NCBI GenBank assembly: GCA_027257055.1
Contig: JAPVLO010000056.1
Span: 6,126,501-6,190,500, forward strand
Length of the DNA stretch: 64,000 nt
Origin: Cephalopachus bancanus
Taxonomy: Eukaryota; Chordata; Mammalia; Primates; Tarsiidae
Reading direction: 5' to 3'
The number at the start of each line of letters is the position of its first letter. Position 1 is the stretch's first letter. The position numbers and the translations under genes are program-made. Shown one piece after another: positions 1-10,769 of this stretch. The notes beneath the pieces were generated by a model, which saw nothing but the letters and a program-made list of their open reading frames with translations, searched no databases and was not told the origin of the DNA.

Positions 1-1676
1 TGTCAAAAACCTCCTTGCACTGATAAAGAACTTTGACAGAGTCTCAGGGTATAGAATAAATGTGCAAAAGACAATCGCATTTCTATACACCAGTAATAAA
101 CAAACAGAAACCCAAATAAAAAGCACAATTCCATTCACGATAGCCACACAAAAAAAGAAAAGAAAAACAACCTTGGCTCTTCCTAACCAGAGATATGAAA
201 GACCTTTACAATGAAAACTGCAAAACACTGCTCAAAGAAATCAAAGATGACACAAACAAGTGGAAAAATATCCCATGCTTATGGATTGGAAGAATCAGCA
301 TTGTTAAGATGTCCATTCTACCTAAGACAATCTACAGATTTAATGCAATACCCATCAAATTACCAGCAACATTCTTCTCAGACCTAGAAACAACAATACA
401 GGAATTCATACAGAAACATAAATGACCAAGAATAGCCAAAACAATCCTCAGCAAAAAAAAAAGCAGCAGGAGGTATCACACTCCCAGACTTTAAACTTTA
501 TTATAAAGCTACAATAATCAAAACAGCCTGGTATTGGTACAAGAACAGGCATTTAGACCAATAGAATAGAATTGAGATTCCAGAAGAAAACTTCATTTCT
601 CACCAACTCATCTTCAACAAAGCCTCCACCACCAACCACTGGGGAGACGAGAACCTAATTGTAAATGGCAGTGGCAAAACTGGCTGACCACATGCAGAAG
701 ATTGAAACAGGACCCCTACCTATCCCCATACACAAAAATTAACTCTAAATGGATCAAAGACCTAAACATAAAACCTCAAACTATAAGAACCTTAGAAAAT
801 GCAGGAGACACTCTTATGGAAATTGGAACCGGCAACCAATTCCTGATCAAAACCCCAAGTGCCCATGCCATAAGAGATAAAATAGACAAGTGGGATCTCA
901 TCAAACTGACAAGCTTCTGCAAAGCCAAAGAAACCACCAAGAGAGCAGGGAGACAGCCCACAGACTGGGAAAAAATATTTGCCAACTCTATGTCTGACAA
1001 AGGCCTAACATCTAGGATCTACAAGGAACTAAAACATGCTGAAAAGAAAAAAGCAAACAGCCCCATTACAAAGTGGGCAAAAGATATGAATAGACACTTC
1101 TCAAAAGAAGACATACGAGCAACCGACAGATACATGAGAAAAGGTTCAACCTCACTAGTCATCAAGGAGATGCAAATTAAAACTACACTGAGATACCACC
1201 TAACTCCAGTCAGAATGGCCATCATCAATAACTCAAAAAATAACAGATGCTGGAGAGGATGTGGTGAAAAGGGAACACTTCTACACTGTTGGTAGTAGTG
1301 TAAACTACTCAACTTCTGTGGAAAACAGTGTGGAAATTCCTAAAAGTTCTAAAATTCAACCTTCCATATGACCCCACAGTCCCCCTAATGGGATTATACC
1401 CAGAAGAACTCAAATTACTGTATAAAAAAGATACTTGCACAGGTATGTTTATTGCAGCATTGTTCACAATAGCAAGAATATTTAACCAACTGTGCTTCCC
1501 ATCAAAAGAGGACAAGATTTTTTTAAATGTGGTACATATACACAATGGAATACTACACAGTCATACAGAAGAACAAAATCATGAACTTTGCAGCAACCTG
1601 GATGGATTTAGAGTCTGTAATACTGAGTGATCTTTCATAGAATCAAAGAACTGAGTATCACATGTTCTCCCTCATA
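1..1676 (+). pseudogene. L1 ORF2 C-terminal remnant (copy A)
   Basis: ORF2 of L1 encodes the endonuclease/reverse transcriptase that copies L1 RNA into DNA at the target site. Only the end of the RT domain and the C-terminal region are present. Open pieces lie at 195-425, 702-1295 and 1328-1630. The 702-1295 piece carries the cysteine-rich motif [15 protein letters not shown] typical of the ORF2p C-terminus. It is then cut by two adjacent TAG codons where the family continues with WxCKLVQPLW. The next piece resumes in another frame with PEELK and FAA-like blocks of the family's extreme C-terminus. At least three disabling changes are visible, so this is a dead remnant. Confidence 0.9.
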
Positions 1677-1731
1677 AGTGGACCTTGAGCAGCTATCTCA
1701 ATACTATAAGAAAAGGATTAATAGCAGCAGA

Positions 1732-1802
1732 AAACTGCTGGGGGGTGGGGGAGTGGGGTGGCAGATTGACAGTAGTGGAAATCTGCCTGGGGAAGGGGGG
1801 CA
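1732..1802 (+). other. G-rich polypurine block of L1 3' UTR
   Basis: Runs of 6, 5 and 4 guanines lie close together, with a further GGGG/GGGGGG pair about 25 bases downstream. G-rich polypurine tracts that can fold into G-quadruplexes are a known feature of primate L1 3' UTRs. The equivalent blocks at 4876-4888 and 39225-39280 are shorter. Confidence 0.6.
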
Positions 1803-1875
1803 CACCTCATCAAAGGGTACCTGCACAATGAATATTTGTATACCTAGCCCTGAATTGTACCCCATATTTTCAATA

Positions 1876-1906
<31 letters not shown>

Positions 1907-1907
1907 A
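1876..1907 (+). repeat. (AAAT)n tail of L1 copy A
   Basis: About eight uninterrupted AAAT units follow the L1 3' UTR. This is the L1 poly(A) tail turned microsatellite, and it marks the 3' end of copy A. Confidence 0.9.
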
Positions 1908-1918
1908 ATTTTAAAAAG

Positions 1919-4765
1919 AAAATGGAAAGGTCAAAAGTTAACAGCCTAACAAATCACCTAAGGGAGCTAGAAAGACAAGACCACCAATATTCTACCTTTA
2001 GCAGAAGAAACCAGACCACCAAAGTAAAAGCCCACATATGGGACATAGAAGGCAAAAATATCATAGAAAAAAATTAACAAAATTAAAAGCTGGTTCTTTA
2101 AAAGAATAAACAAGATTGATGGGTCCCTAGCCAGAATGACCAAGAAAAACAGAGAAAAGGCCCAAATAAACAGAAATGCAAAAATTTCAAATCACAACTG
2201 ACCCTGAAGAAATAGAAAAGATTATCAGAGATTACTATGCACACCTGTATGGAAACAAACTTGATAACCTAAAAGTAATGAAGGACTTTCTGGCATCACA
2301 CAACCTCCCAAGATTGAAACAAGAAGACACTGAGACACTAAATAACAACTCAGGAAATTGACTCCATCATAAGAAAACTACTTACAAAAAAAAGCCCTGG
2401 ACCAGATGGCTCTCCAGTGGAATTCTACAAAACATACAAGGAGAAGATGATGCCAATCCTACTGAAAGTATTCCATCCAATTGAAAAAGAAATAATTCTC
2501 CACAAATCATTATACAAAGGTAACATCACACTAATACCCAAACTGGGTAGAGTCAACAACAACCAAAAAAAAGAGAACTACAGGCCAATATCCCTAATGA
2601 ATATACATACAAAATTTCTCAACAAGGTTCTAGCAAATCAGATCCAACAACACATCTCAAAAATCATCCACCATGACAAAGTAGGCTGCATCGCTGAATG
2701 CAGGACTGGTTCAACATCCGCAAGACTATAAGTGCAATTAAATACATCAACAGAAGAAAAAACAAGAACCACATGATTATATCATTAGCTGCAGAAAAAG
2801 ATTTTGATAAAATCTAGCATCCCATCTTGATAAAAACCCTCAAACACCTAGGCACAGAAGGAACATACATCAAAATAGTGTTATCTATGAAAAAGCCACA
2901 GCAGATATTTTACTAAGTGGACGGAAACTGGAGGCATTTCCCCTAAAAACCACAACATGACAAGGCTGCCCACTCTCAGCCCTCCTGTTCAACACTGTGT
3001 TGGAAGTTCTAACTAGAGCAATCAGACAAGAGAAGGAGATCAGGGGTATCCAAATAGGTAAAGAGGAAGTTAAGTTATCCCTCTTTGCTGACTATCTGAT
3101 CCTATACCTCAAAAATCCAAAAGAATCTGTCAGAAACCACTTTTTACTGACAAAGGACTTTGGCAAAATCTTAGGGTTCAAAATAAATGTGCAAAAGATA
3201 GTCACATTCTTATACACCAACAACAAGCAGGCAGAAAACCAAATTAAAAACTCAATCTCACTCAGAACAGTCAAAAAAAAATTTTTTTTTGCCTCAGCAT
3301 CTGCCTAACCAAAGAAGTGAAAGATCTTTATAATAAAAACTACAAAACACTGCTCAAAGAAATCCAAGAAGACACAAACAAATGGAAAATATTCCATGCT
3401 CATGGATAGGAAGAATTGAAATTAGGATGTCCATTCTACCACAGACAATCTACACATTCAACACAATACCCATTAAATTACCAACGTAATTCTTCTCCAA
3501 CCTGGAAATGACAATACAGAAATTCATACTGAAACACAAGCAACAACGAATAGCCAAAACAATCCTTAGCAAAAAAAACAAAGTGGGAGGTACCACATTT
3601 CCAGACTTTAAACTTTACTATAAGACTACAGTTATCAAAACAACCTGGTATTGGTACAAGATCAGGCATATAGATCAATGGTATAGGATAGAGATTCCAG
3701 AGGAAAAACCTCAATTTTTGATTTCTCAAATAATCTATCTCTGACAAAGCCTCCAACAACAACTTCTGGGGAGAATTTAGTAAATGGTACTGGGAAAATT
3801 AGCTGATCACATGCAGAAGATTGAAAGAGGACCCCTACCTATCACCATACACAAAAATCTGCTCTAAATAGATCAAAGCCCAAACATAAAGCCTCAAACT
3901 ATAAGAATCTTAGAAAACATTGGAGTTACCCCTACAGAAATTGGAGTAGGCAACCAATACCTGATCAAAACTTCAGACGTCATATTATAAGAGATAAGAT
4001 AGACAAGTGAGACCTCATCAAACGGAAAAGCTTCTGCAATGCAAAAGAAATCAGCAAGAGAGTGGGTAGACAGCACACAGAATGGGAAAAAATATTTGAC
4101 TATTGTGTATCTGACAATGGCCTAACATTCAGGATCTACAAAGAACTCAAGCGTACCAAAAGGGTAAAAAAAAAAAGCCTCATTAAAAAGTGGGCAAAAG
4201 ACATGAATATACATTTCTCAAAAGAAGATATATGAGCAGCCAACACACGTGAAAAAGTGCTCAGCATCACTAATCATTAGAGAAATGAAATTCAAAACCA
4301 CATTGAGATACCACATAACCCCAGTAAAGAATGTCAATCATTAATGAAACAAACAACAGATGCTGGCAAGGATGTGGAGAAAAGGGAATGCTTCTACAGT
4401 GCTAGTGGGAATTCAGTTCAGCCTCTATGGTAAATAGTGTGGCAATTTCTAAAAGAACTAGAAATTGACCTTCTATATGACACAGTAATCCCCCTACTGG
4501 GAATATGCCCAGAGGAACTCAAATCATTCTACAAAAATGTTACCTACACAGACATGTTTATTGTAGCAGTATTCACAATTACAAAAACATGGAACCAACC
4601 TTGCTGCCCATCAAAACTGGACTGGATATGATGGAATATTACACAACCATAGAGAAGGACAAGCATATGGACTTCGCAGCAACTTGGATAGATTTAGAGT
4701 CTATAATACTAAGTGATCTATCACAGAAACAAAGAATAGAATACTGTATGTTGTCACTCATTAGT
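1919..4765 (+). pseudogene. L1 ORF2 remnant with RT domain (copy B)
   Basis: The open pieces follow ORF2p order. 2176-2361 is the pre-RT linker (IIRDYYAHLYGNKLDNL, NLPRL). 2417-2731 is the N-terminal RT fingers with ITLIPK and NYRPISLMN. 2997-3308 is the RT palm. 3508-3744 and 4437-4631 are the C-terminal region. In the palm the catalytic FADD box reads F-A-D-Y (3084-3095): the second aspartate is tyrosine, which would by itself abolish polymerase activity. Frameshifts at about 2360, 2735, 3300 and 3390, together with several stops, make the gene non-functional. No endonuclease domain is present in the window. Confidence 0.9.
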
Positions 4766-4790
4766 GACCCTGAACATTTACCATTTATAC

Positions 4791-4840
4791 TCCTCCAGAT
4801 TCAGCAGTATGTGTCTAGGTATAAATTCATTTTTATTTAT
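4791..4840 (+). repeat. 50-bp insert copied from 6516-6565
   Basis: At the ORF2/3' UTR junction of L1 copy B, the sequence between 'accatttatac' and 'ataagaaaggg' has no counterpart in L1 copy A. It matches 6516-6565 at 49 of 50 bases in the same orientation; the single difference is c/t at 4828/6553. Homology stops abruptly on both sides. See findings. Confidence 0.85.
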
Positions 4841-5029
4841 ATAAGAAAGGGATTGGCAGTAGCAGGATACTGCCAGGGTGGGGGTGGGGACACAACATCA
4901 ATAGGGGTACCTGATCACAAACCAGGTGAAGTGGAGACCAAAGGGAGGCCCAAACTTTACCTGTATGATGTCCACTTATATACCTAATCCTGAATTGTAC
5001 CCCACATCTTTAAAGTAAAATAAAATAAG

Positions 5030-5510
5030 ATACCTGCACTTACACCTGTGTGTTGAAGTTGCAGCACTACTCAACAATTGCAAAGTCATGGAACCAGTCG
5101 AAGTGCTCATCAACAATTGACTGGATAAAGATAATGTGGTACATATACACCACAGAATAGTACACAGCCATAAAAAAGAATGAAGTCATGTTTTTCGCAA
5201 CAACATGGATACAGCTGGAGAACATTACTCTTAGTGAACTAACTCAGAAACAGAAAACCAAAAACCACGTTCTCACTTATGCAAGTATGTGAGAACTAAA
5301 TGGTCATAAAGATGAAAATAATAGACACTGGAGACACTGAAAGGACGGAAGCAGAGAGGAGATTTATGGTTCGGAAGCTATTCATTGGGTACAAGGTTCA
5401 CTATCTAGGGGATATGATCACCAAAAGCCCAATCACCACCAGTATGCAATATACCCATGTAAAAAACATGCACTTGTACTCCCTGAATATAAAATAAAAT
5501 AATATAAAAT
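5030..5510 (+). mobile_element. Older LINE-1 3' end (L1MA/L1PB-like)
   Basis: This 5'-truncated L1 contains the last part of ORF2 (tgg...acatatacaccacagaat, catggatacagctggag) and a different, older 3' UTR. It ends 'acttgtactccctgaatataaaataaaa', the classical primate L1 3' terminus. It abuts L1 copy B, making three L1 pieces in a row in the same direction. Confidence 0.85.
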
Positions 5511-5559
5511 TGACAACATAAAAAATGGTCAGATACACATTTAAAGATGGTGTAGTTTA

Positions 5560-6990
5560 GGGAACGTGATTTTTGTCAATACCATAAATAAAGCAAATAT
5601 GGCAAAGATCCATTTCCATTATCTGTTGATTTATCTTTTTATATCCACTGACTCTCAATCTTTCTCAATGTCTATGTATTTTGGTATGTCTCTTATAAAC
5701 AGTGTTTATTTTGTTTGCTTTTGCAATGACCCTCATAATCTTTGTCTTTCAAACAGAAAGCTTAGTTCATCTTCAATTACCATAATAATTACTTATTTCA
5801 ATGTGTTACTAGGGTGTTATTGTGTACTTTCTCTTTGTCTCTTTTTATTATTTTTTTTTCTTGCCTTTTTTTAGTTTTATTGTTTCCCTCATTCAGATTT
5901 TCCCTCAACACTCTATCATGTTTCTGGTTTTTTCATTTTTTTCAGTTTTTACCCTAGGAATTTAACAAGTATACTTAACTTACCAAAGTCTTAATTTTAT
6001 CAATATTTTATACCTTCTTCTTATCACTACTTAATCAATTTTTATATGTTATTGTTGTCATGTATTTTAGCTTTATTTTACTTTTACATTGTTTTATTTT
6101 ATTCCCAGCAAAACATTTTTGCCTTAAATAAAAATGTTTCTTCATTTAGCTATCAATTTTTGTTGTTATCATTCTCCCTTACATCTCAACCTTTGATCTA
6201 GGATAACTTCTGTCATAGTTTGGAATTCCCTGTAATAAAAATCTGTTGATTGCCACAAATTTTGTTTGAAAACAACCTTACTTGGACTTTGTTGAAAGAT
6301 AGTTTTGTTGGTTCCATAATTCTGAGTTGGCAAGTGTTTTCCCTCAGCACTTGAAACATATTATTCTACTGTCTTTTGGTGTTCATTGTTGCTATCTAGA
6401 AGTCAGCTGAGAGACTAACTAGTATTTCTTTGTAAATAATCTCTCTTCCTCTGATTAATTTAAGTGTATTGTCTCAGTTTTTATTTGCTCTACAATTTTA
6501 TTATAATGTGAATTTTCCTCCAGATTCAGCAGTATGTGTCTAGGTATAAATTTATTTTTATTTATTCTATTTGAAATTAATTAGGCTTCCTGAACTTCAG
6601 GACTTTGGTCTTATTTAAATTCATGAAAATTTTCAGCCAAAATTTCTTTAAACATTTTCTTTCCTCATTAATTTTTCTCTTATCTGTTTTTATCTACGTT
6701 ATGTCTTACTCTACCCATGCCATTTTATCTCCTCATATACATTTTTAAATATTTTGTTTATCTATCCTGCTCCAAATATATAGTCTAGTTAGTTCATTCT
6801 TTTCTTAGCTGTATCTAATATGCTATAAAATATCCACTAAGTCTTTATTGCAAATATTATGCTTTCCATTTTATACACTTATCATGTTTTTTCAAACTTT
6901 TTCTTATCATTTTTATAGTTTGCTTATTATTAATATTTCCATTGTCCTGTTTTTATTTATTCAGGCCCACTGATTTTGTTGATTTTAGTA
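5560..6990 (-). mobile_element. Old LINE-1 (L1M/HAL1 type), antisense
   Basis: T-rich sequence shows several antisense L1M landmarks: 'tatgtctcttataaacag' near 5686, 'ctgtcttttggtgttcattg' near 6371 and 'atgaaaattttcagccaaaatttc' near 6624. It is heavily diverged with no usable frame. Bases 6516-6565 inside it are the apparent source of the insert at 4791-4840. Confidence 0.75.
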
Positions 6991-7069
6991 AACTGGATTA
7001 TTGTTCATCAAATATTTATTCTCTTCTCCCTCCAAAACCTATAGGAGTTTTCTTCTTACCCAGTTGATT

Positions 7070-7400
7070 TTGGGCTTGGCTATGGCTTGCATTTTAAATG
7101 GAATGTGTTTGAGCAAGGCTTTACGTGTGCTTGCCTTACTTGGCTTGGTCTTTTGCACTATTGCAATCTATGGGGGGAAAAAGCATGTCCAAGGTAGCTG
7201 TTGCACATTTTACCAGAGTCGCAAAACAACAAGCACATAGAACAGACCCGAAGCCAACCTTCAGGCTGAAGTCAAGCTAAGACAAACCCATCAGATCTCA
7301 TAATAACCAATCAAAGTGATAATTCATCTACCAATCCTTAGTAAAAATATTAATACTTGTTTATGCAAGCCACTGAATTTTGAAGTTATTTGTTAGACAC
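7070..7400 (+). repeat. Degenerate MaLR/ERVL-type LTR
   Basis: The segment ends with the motif order of old MaLR-type LTRs: 'caagccactgaattttgaagttatttgtta'. Its middle has the 'gctttattgcaat...acatg' arrangement. It is noncoding and strongly diverged, and the subfamily is uncertain. Confidence 0.45.
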
Positions 7401-7448
7401 TTATGGAAAACATATTTATGTGTTTATTTTATATTCTGCATAATAATT

Positions 7449-7722
7449 GTTTTTGAGGTGGACTCTCATTTTTTCACACAGGCTGGAGTGCAATGACATG
7501 ATCATGGTTCACTACAGCCTTGACCACAGGCAATCCTTCTGCCTCAGCCTCCTGAGTAACTGGGACTACAGGCATGTGCCACCATTTCTGGCTAATTTTT
7601 AAAATTTTTTTGTAGAGATGAGATTTTACTACATTGTCTAGGCTGATCTCACACAATCCTCTCACGCCTTGGCATCCCAAAGTGCTAGGATTACATGCAT
7701 GAGCCACTGTGCCCAGCCTCTG
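7449..7722 (-). mobile_element. Old Alu (AluJ-like), antisense
   Basis: The antisense dimeric Alu shows 'ggctggagtgcaatgacatgatcatggttcac', 'ctgggactacaggcatgtgccacc' and 'gccactgtgcccagcc'. It lacks the lineage-specific linker of the younger Alus here, so it predates them. An open frame of 107 codons on this strand is just Alu sequence. Confidence 0.92.
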
Positions 7723-8039
7723 CCTAATAATTGAATATCTAAAATCTCTTGGTTGATTCTTGTATCTGTAGTGTCTGCTAGCTATCTCAGTGTGCATTTG
7801 CTTTATGTTTTGTAATTTTTAGCTGTTAATTCTTATTCCTTGAAACTTTAAATATTTATTGAGGCCCAGTTTAAGGATTTCTGCAAAGAGTGGTTACATT
7901 TTTTTTCTGTTAAGCATTTCAGATAATACAAATCTAGGATGCTTTTAACTAAGTTATCAAATTGAGGCTTTGTTTTTTTGTCTGTTTGTTTTAGCAGCTC
8001 AGTGTCAATATTGGTTACACATTTTAATAGTGGCTGATT

Positions 8040-8500
8040 TTTTTGTTAAAATTCTTAGGATATATTGCTTTTCTCTCCAATAAACACAAAAGATTATAAC
8101 ACTTTTCCTTGCTTTCCGCTCTGAGTTAGGAAGTTGGACTTAATCAAAGGATCCACTGGGAGTCATCCTCAGTTATAAAAAGGGGACGTCCTCATATTAG
8201 GCTTGTTCTCTTGTCCATGTCGCTCTTAAAGTCAAGCAAATTAAAGTTACTAGTGTTCACCAAATACCATTAGAGCAAAAGCAGTATCAGTGCTAGGCTT
8301 ATCTTTCTGAGTTCCTAGTGTCATGTAGATTTTTGGCCTCCTTCCTTTCTTCTTAGGTAATTAGTTTATTTTAAATGATTCTCATGAAATCTAGAACTTC
8401 TAGTTATTTCAACGAGAAGGTCAACTGAGTTATCTAATTTCCCACCTACATTGTCTTTTATGAATTTGTTGAAATAGCTAATCTTCCAGTGGCCTCATCT
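8040..8500. other. No recognisable feature
   Basis: AT-rich sequence with no frame, repeat or RNA gene that I can identify. Confidence 0.4.
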
Positions 8501-8509
8501 CTGTTCTTT

Positions 8510-8640
8510 GTGTTGTTCATTCAGTCATTCATGCAACAAATATCTACTTGGTACCTATCAGGTACCAGGCACTTTCCAGGTTCTGGGAATACATAAGAAG
8601 ACAATGCAGATAAGTCAATATCCTTATGAGCTGATAGTTT
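8510..8640. repeat. L2/MIR-type old repeat fragment
   Basis: Contains 'cattcagtcattcatgcaacaaatatctacttggtacc' followed by 'ccaggcactttccaggttctgggaatac'. This is the typical 'attcaacaaatatttattgagca...tgccaggcac' motif of ancient mammalian repeats. Confidence 0.7.
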
Positions 8641-8659
8641 GCTGGGTTTTTTAAAAATT

Positions 8660-9525
8660 TAATTCTGTGCTGTAATTTTAGAAAAGTCAAGGAGGAAAAG
8701 GGAATTAAATATGAGGGACTAATCAGTGAATGTTAACTGGAAGTTCCCCCAAATACTATTCAACATCTAACTCTTTTATTGAACTTAATACCTTTGTATT
8801 CACATTATTAGTATACTTGTATACTCATGAAATATTTCATTCTATGAAGAAAAGCATTTTATTAACTTTGATGAACTAAGAAAATGGTAGGTATTATTCA
8901 TCAGTTGTTATCAAGTTCTGATCTCAATGGAGGCAAAGAGTATATCAAAATTAGTGTGTAAAATAATACTTTTTACTTAGCAAATGTCAGAGAATATTTT
9001 CCAATTAAAAGACACCACTCAGAAGGTGAATTAAGACAGAAAAATCTGGAGATTTAACATCTGCTAGAACTTGGACGGATCAGAGCAGAGACTGAACAAA
9101 AAAAAACCAAACAACCTCAGGTAAGGTATAAATGTGGAGGCCAGAGAGATGAAATTACTTGCCCAAGAACTTATAGCTATTTAATTACGCAAATGGGGCC
9201 AATTTTTATTTTAGTACATAGAAATGCAAAGGAACTTTTAATACTGATTTAGCTACTATGCTCAAATATTTTATTATTTTTAATATTTTGCCTGAAAAAT
9301 GCTTTCAAATTTTCAGTGAAGATGGTCATTATATCTGCAATTAATGGTTATGTTACTTCCCAATGACCAATCTTTGTGCTCTTAATGTATTTTCCTTTAT
9401 GGGTTGTACTACCTGGAATTTGAATACAAATTACTTAACTATTGTATTTATGACTATATTCCTTAAATATTAAGTTCAGTTTTAGTACTACTTATTTACT
9501 ATGTTTTTATTGGTATTAACACTTT
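8660..9525. other. Unique AT-rich sequence
   Basis: I see no coding or RNA feature and cannot assign a repeat family here. Confidence 0.4.
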
Positions 9526-9529
9526 TATA

Positions 9530-9720
9530 ATAGCAAACTCCTATGTAGTAATTACTAGGCTCCAGGCACTATTCTTTTTCCTCACAACAACCCTAGTGTT
9601 CACTCCATTTTATTCTAAAGGAAACTGAGGGAGTACGGAGAAGTTAAGTAACTTACCTAAGGTTACACAGTTAGTACGAACTGATACAGAATGGAAATAC
9701 TGGCATTTTGGCTTCAAAGT
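9530..9720 (-). mobile_element. MIR SINE, antisense
   Basis: Carries the MIR core in reverse: 'ccaggcactattcttt', 'cctcacaacaaccct', 'aaactgaggg', 'gttaagtaacttacctaaggttacacag'. Confidence 0.88.
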
Positions 9721-9881
9721 GTATATTCTTGATCTTGATTTTTTCACTTGATACTAAAATTTCTAGTCATTAAAGAAACAATATATTAGGCTAACTATTA
9801 TATCATACCACACAATCTTTATATTATCTTCTCATTTAATTTGAGGTTGTCTTTGCAGCTTGCTTTAAACATCAAAAAGAC

Positions 9882-10176
9882 AGCTGGGCTCGGTGGCTCA
9901 GCCTGTAATCCCGTGCCTTGGGAGGCTGAGGTGAGTGGATTGCCTGAGCCAGCGGGTTTGAGACCCGCCTGGGCAACTTGGTTGAGACCTCATCTCTACA
10001 ATAAATCAAAAAATTAGCCGGGCATGGTAGCGCGCACCTGTAATTCCAGCTACTTGGAAAGCTGAGGCGGAAGGATCACCGGAGCCTCAGCAGGTCGAGG
10101 CTGCAGTGGCAGGGAGCGGCCACTGTACTCCAGTCTGGGCGACAGAGTGAGACTCCAACCCCGCCCCCAAAAAAAC
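9882..10176 (+). mobile_element. Lineage-specific Alu, sense, with 15-bp TSD
   Basis: This full dimeric Alu begins 'gctgggctcggtggctcagcctgtaatcccg' and has the linker 'acaataaatcaaaaaatta'. It ends with a C- and A-rich tail. Target-site duplications flank it: 9867-9881 and 10177-10191 match at 14 of 15 bases (aaacatcaaaaagac). The A-box region lacks one base relative to the usual Alu GGCTCACGCC. The B-box region reads ggtttgagacccgcc. Confidence 0.95.
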
Positions 10177-10199
10177 AAACATCATAAAGACTAGAGGTT

Positions 10200-10610
10200 G
10201 TTGTTTTGTCAGTGACTTCATAACTCAAAAAAGATTTTAATGCAACCAGAGTTTATATTTAAATTATATTTTATACGTCTTCTTGGAAGCTTAACTATTT
10301 GATGTAACATTAGTTTTTAATTCTTAAATATTAAGAATTTAAATATGAGGATAATTCAGAATTGTTTCATAGATTTAAGCCCCAAACCTCTCATATATAT
10401 TAAAATGACACATTTCTAATAATATCCTTTTATTACAGAAATGATCACACTCAATTTGATTAGTGTGTTTATACATCTTTTCTGAGAAAAATGATTTTCT
10501 GAGTGCATGGGTTATATCTTTCTTCTTTTGTCCTCAGTGTCGATCTTGGTGCCTGAAATACATCAAGTACTCTACAATTTGTTGTATGAGTAAAAGACAA
10601 CAACCCATAG
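10200..10610. other. Unique AT-rich sequence
   Basis: No feature recognised. Confidence 0.4.
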
Positions 10611-10619
10611 AACGTTTAT

Positions 10620-10760
10620 GATTACTCCTATTGAAAGATAATGAAAAGAAGTTTACAGAATTGATGTGACCTTCAAGGTTACAGAATTTGTTAGTGGCAG
10701 AACCAGGATTTAATACAGAATTTTTGACCCAAAGTCACATGTTTTTCAACTAAGCCACAC
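10620..10760 (-). mobile_element. MIR SINE fragment, antisense
   Basis: The stretch 'gaccttcaaggttacagaatttgttagtggcagaaccaggattt' matches the reversed MIR core (aaggtcacacagctagtaagtggcagagccgggatt). Confidence 0.8.
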
Positions 10761-10769
10761 AAGGCGTAG

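Larger units (their letters stand above)
1..1918 (+). mobile_element. LINE-1, lineage-specific, 3' part (copy A)
   Basis: This is the 3' portion of a LINE-1; its 5' part lies left of the window. It starts just downstream of the reverse-transcriptase active-site region, runs through the ORF2 C-terminal region and a short G-rich 3' UTR, and ends in an (AAAT)n tail. The 3' UTR shares the 'aactgc...ggggaagggg' block and the 'ctgaattgtacccca' end with the copies at 1919 and 39197, so these belong to one family. ORF2 is broken by stops and frameshifts, so the copy cannot move by itself. Directly after the tail comes another L1, so this copy is either nested in it or sits next to it. Confidence 0.93.
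1919..5030 (+). mobile_element. LINE-1, lineage-specific (copy B)
   Basis: This second L1 in the same orientation starts inside the linker between the endonuclease and RT domains and runs to a 3' UTR ending near 'ccccacatctttaaagtaaaataaaataaga'. Its 3' UTR has about 60 extra bases (around 4910-4975) absent from copy A but partly shared with the copy at 23690-24055, which indicates a different subfamily. Position 4791-4840 carries a foreign 50-bp insert, described separately. The copy is either 5'-truncated at 1919 or interrupted there by copy A. The upstream sequence needed to decide is outside the window. Confidence 0.92.

Noticed and set aside
702..1295. 197-codon open frame as a possible host gene
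   Set aside because: The protein is the C-terminal part of L1 ORF2p, with its cysteine motif.
4505..4987. 160-codon open frame, the longest on the + strand in this part
   Set aside because: It crosses the end of L1 ORF2 in the wrong frame, the 50-bp insert and the L1 3' UTR. There is no domain, and it is a chance opening.
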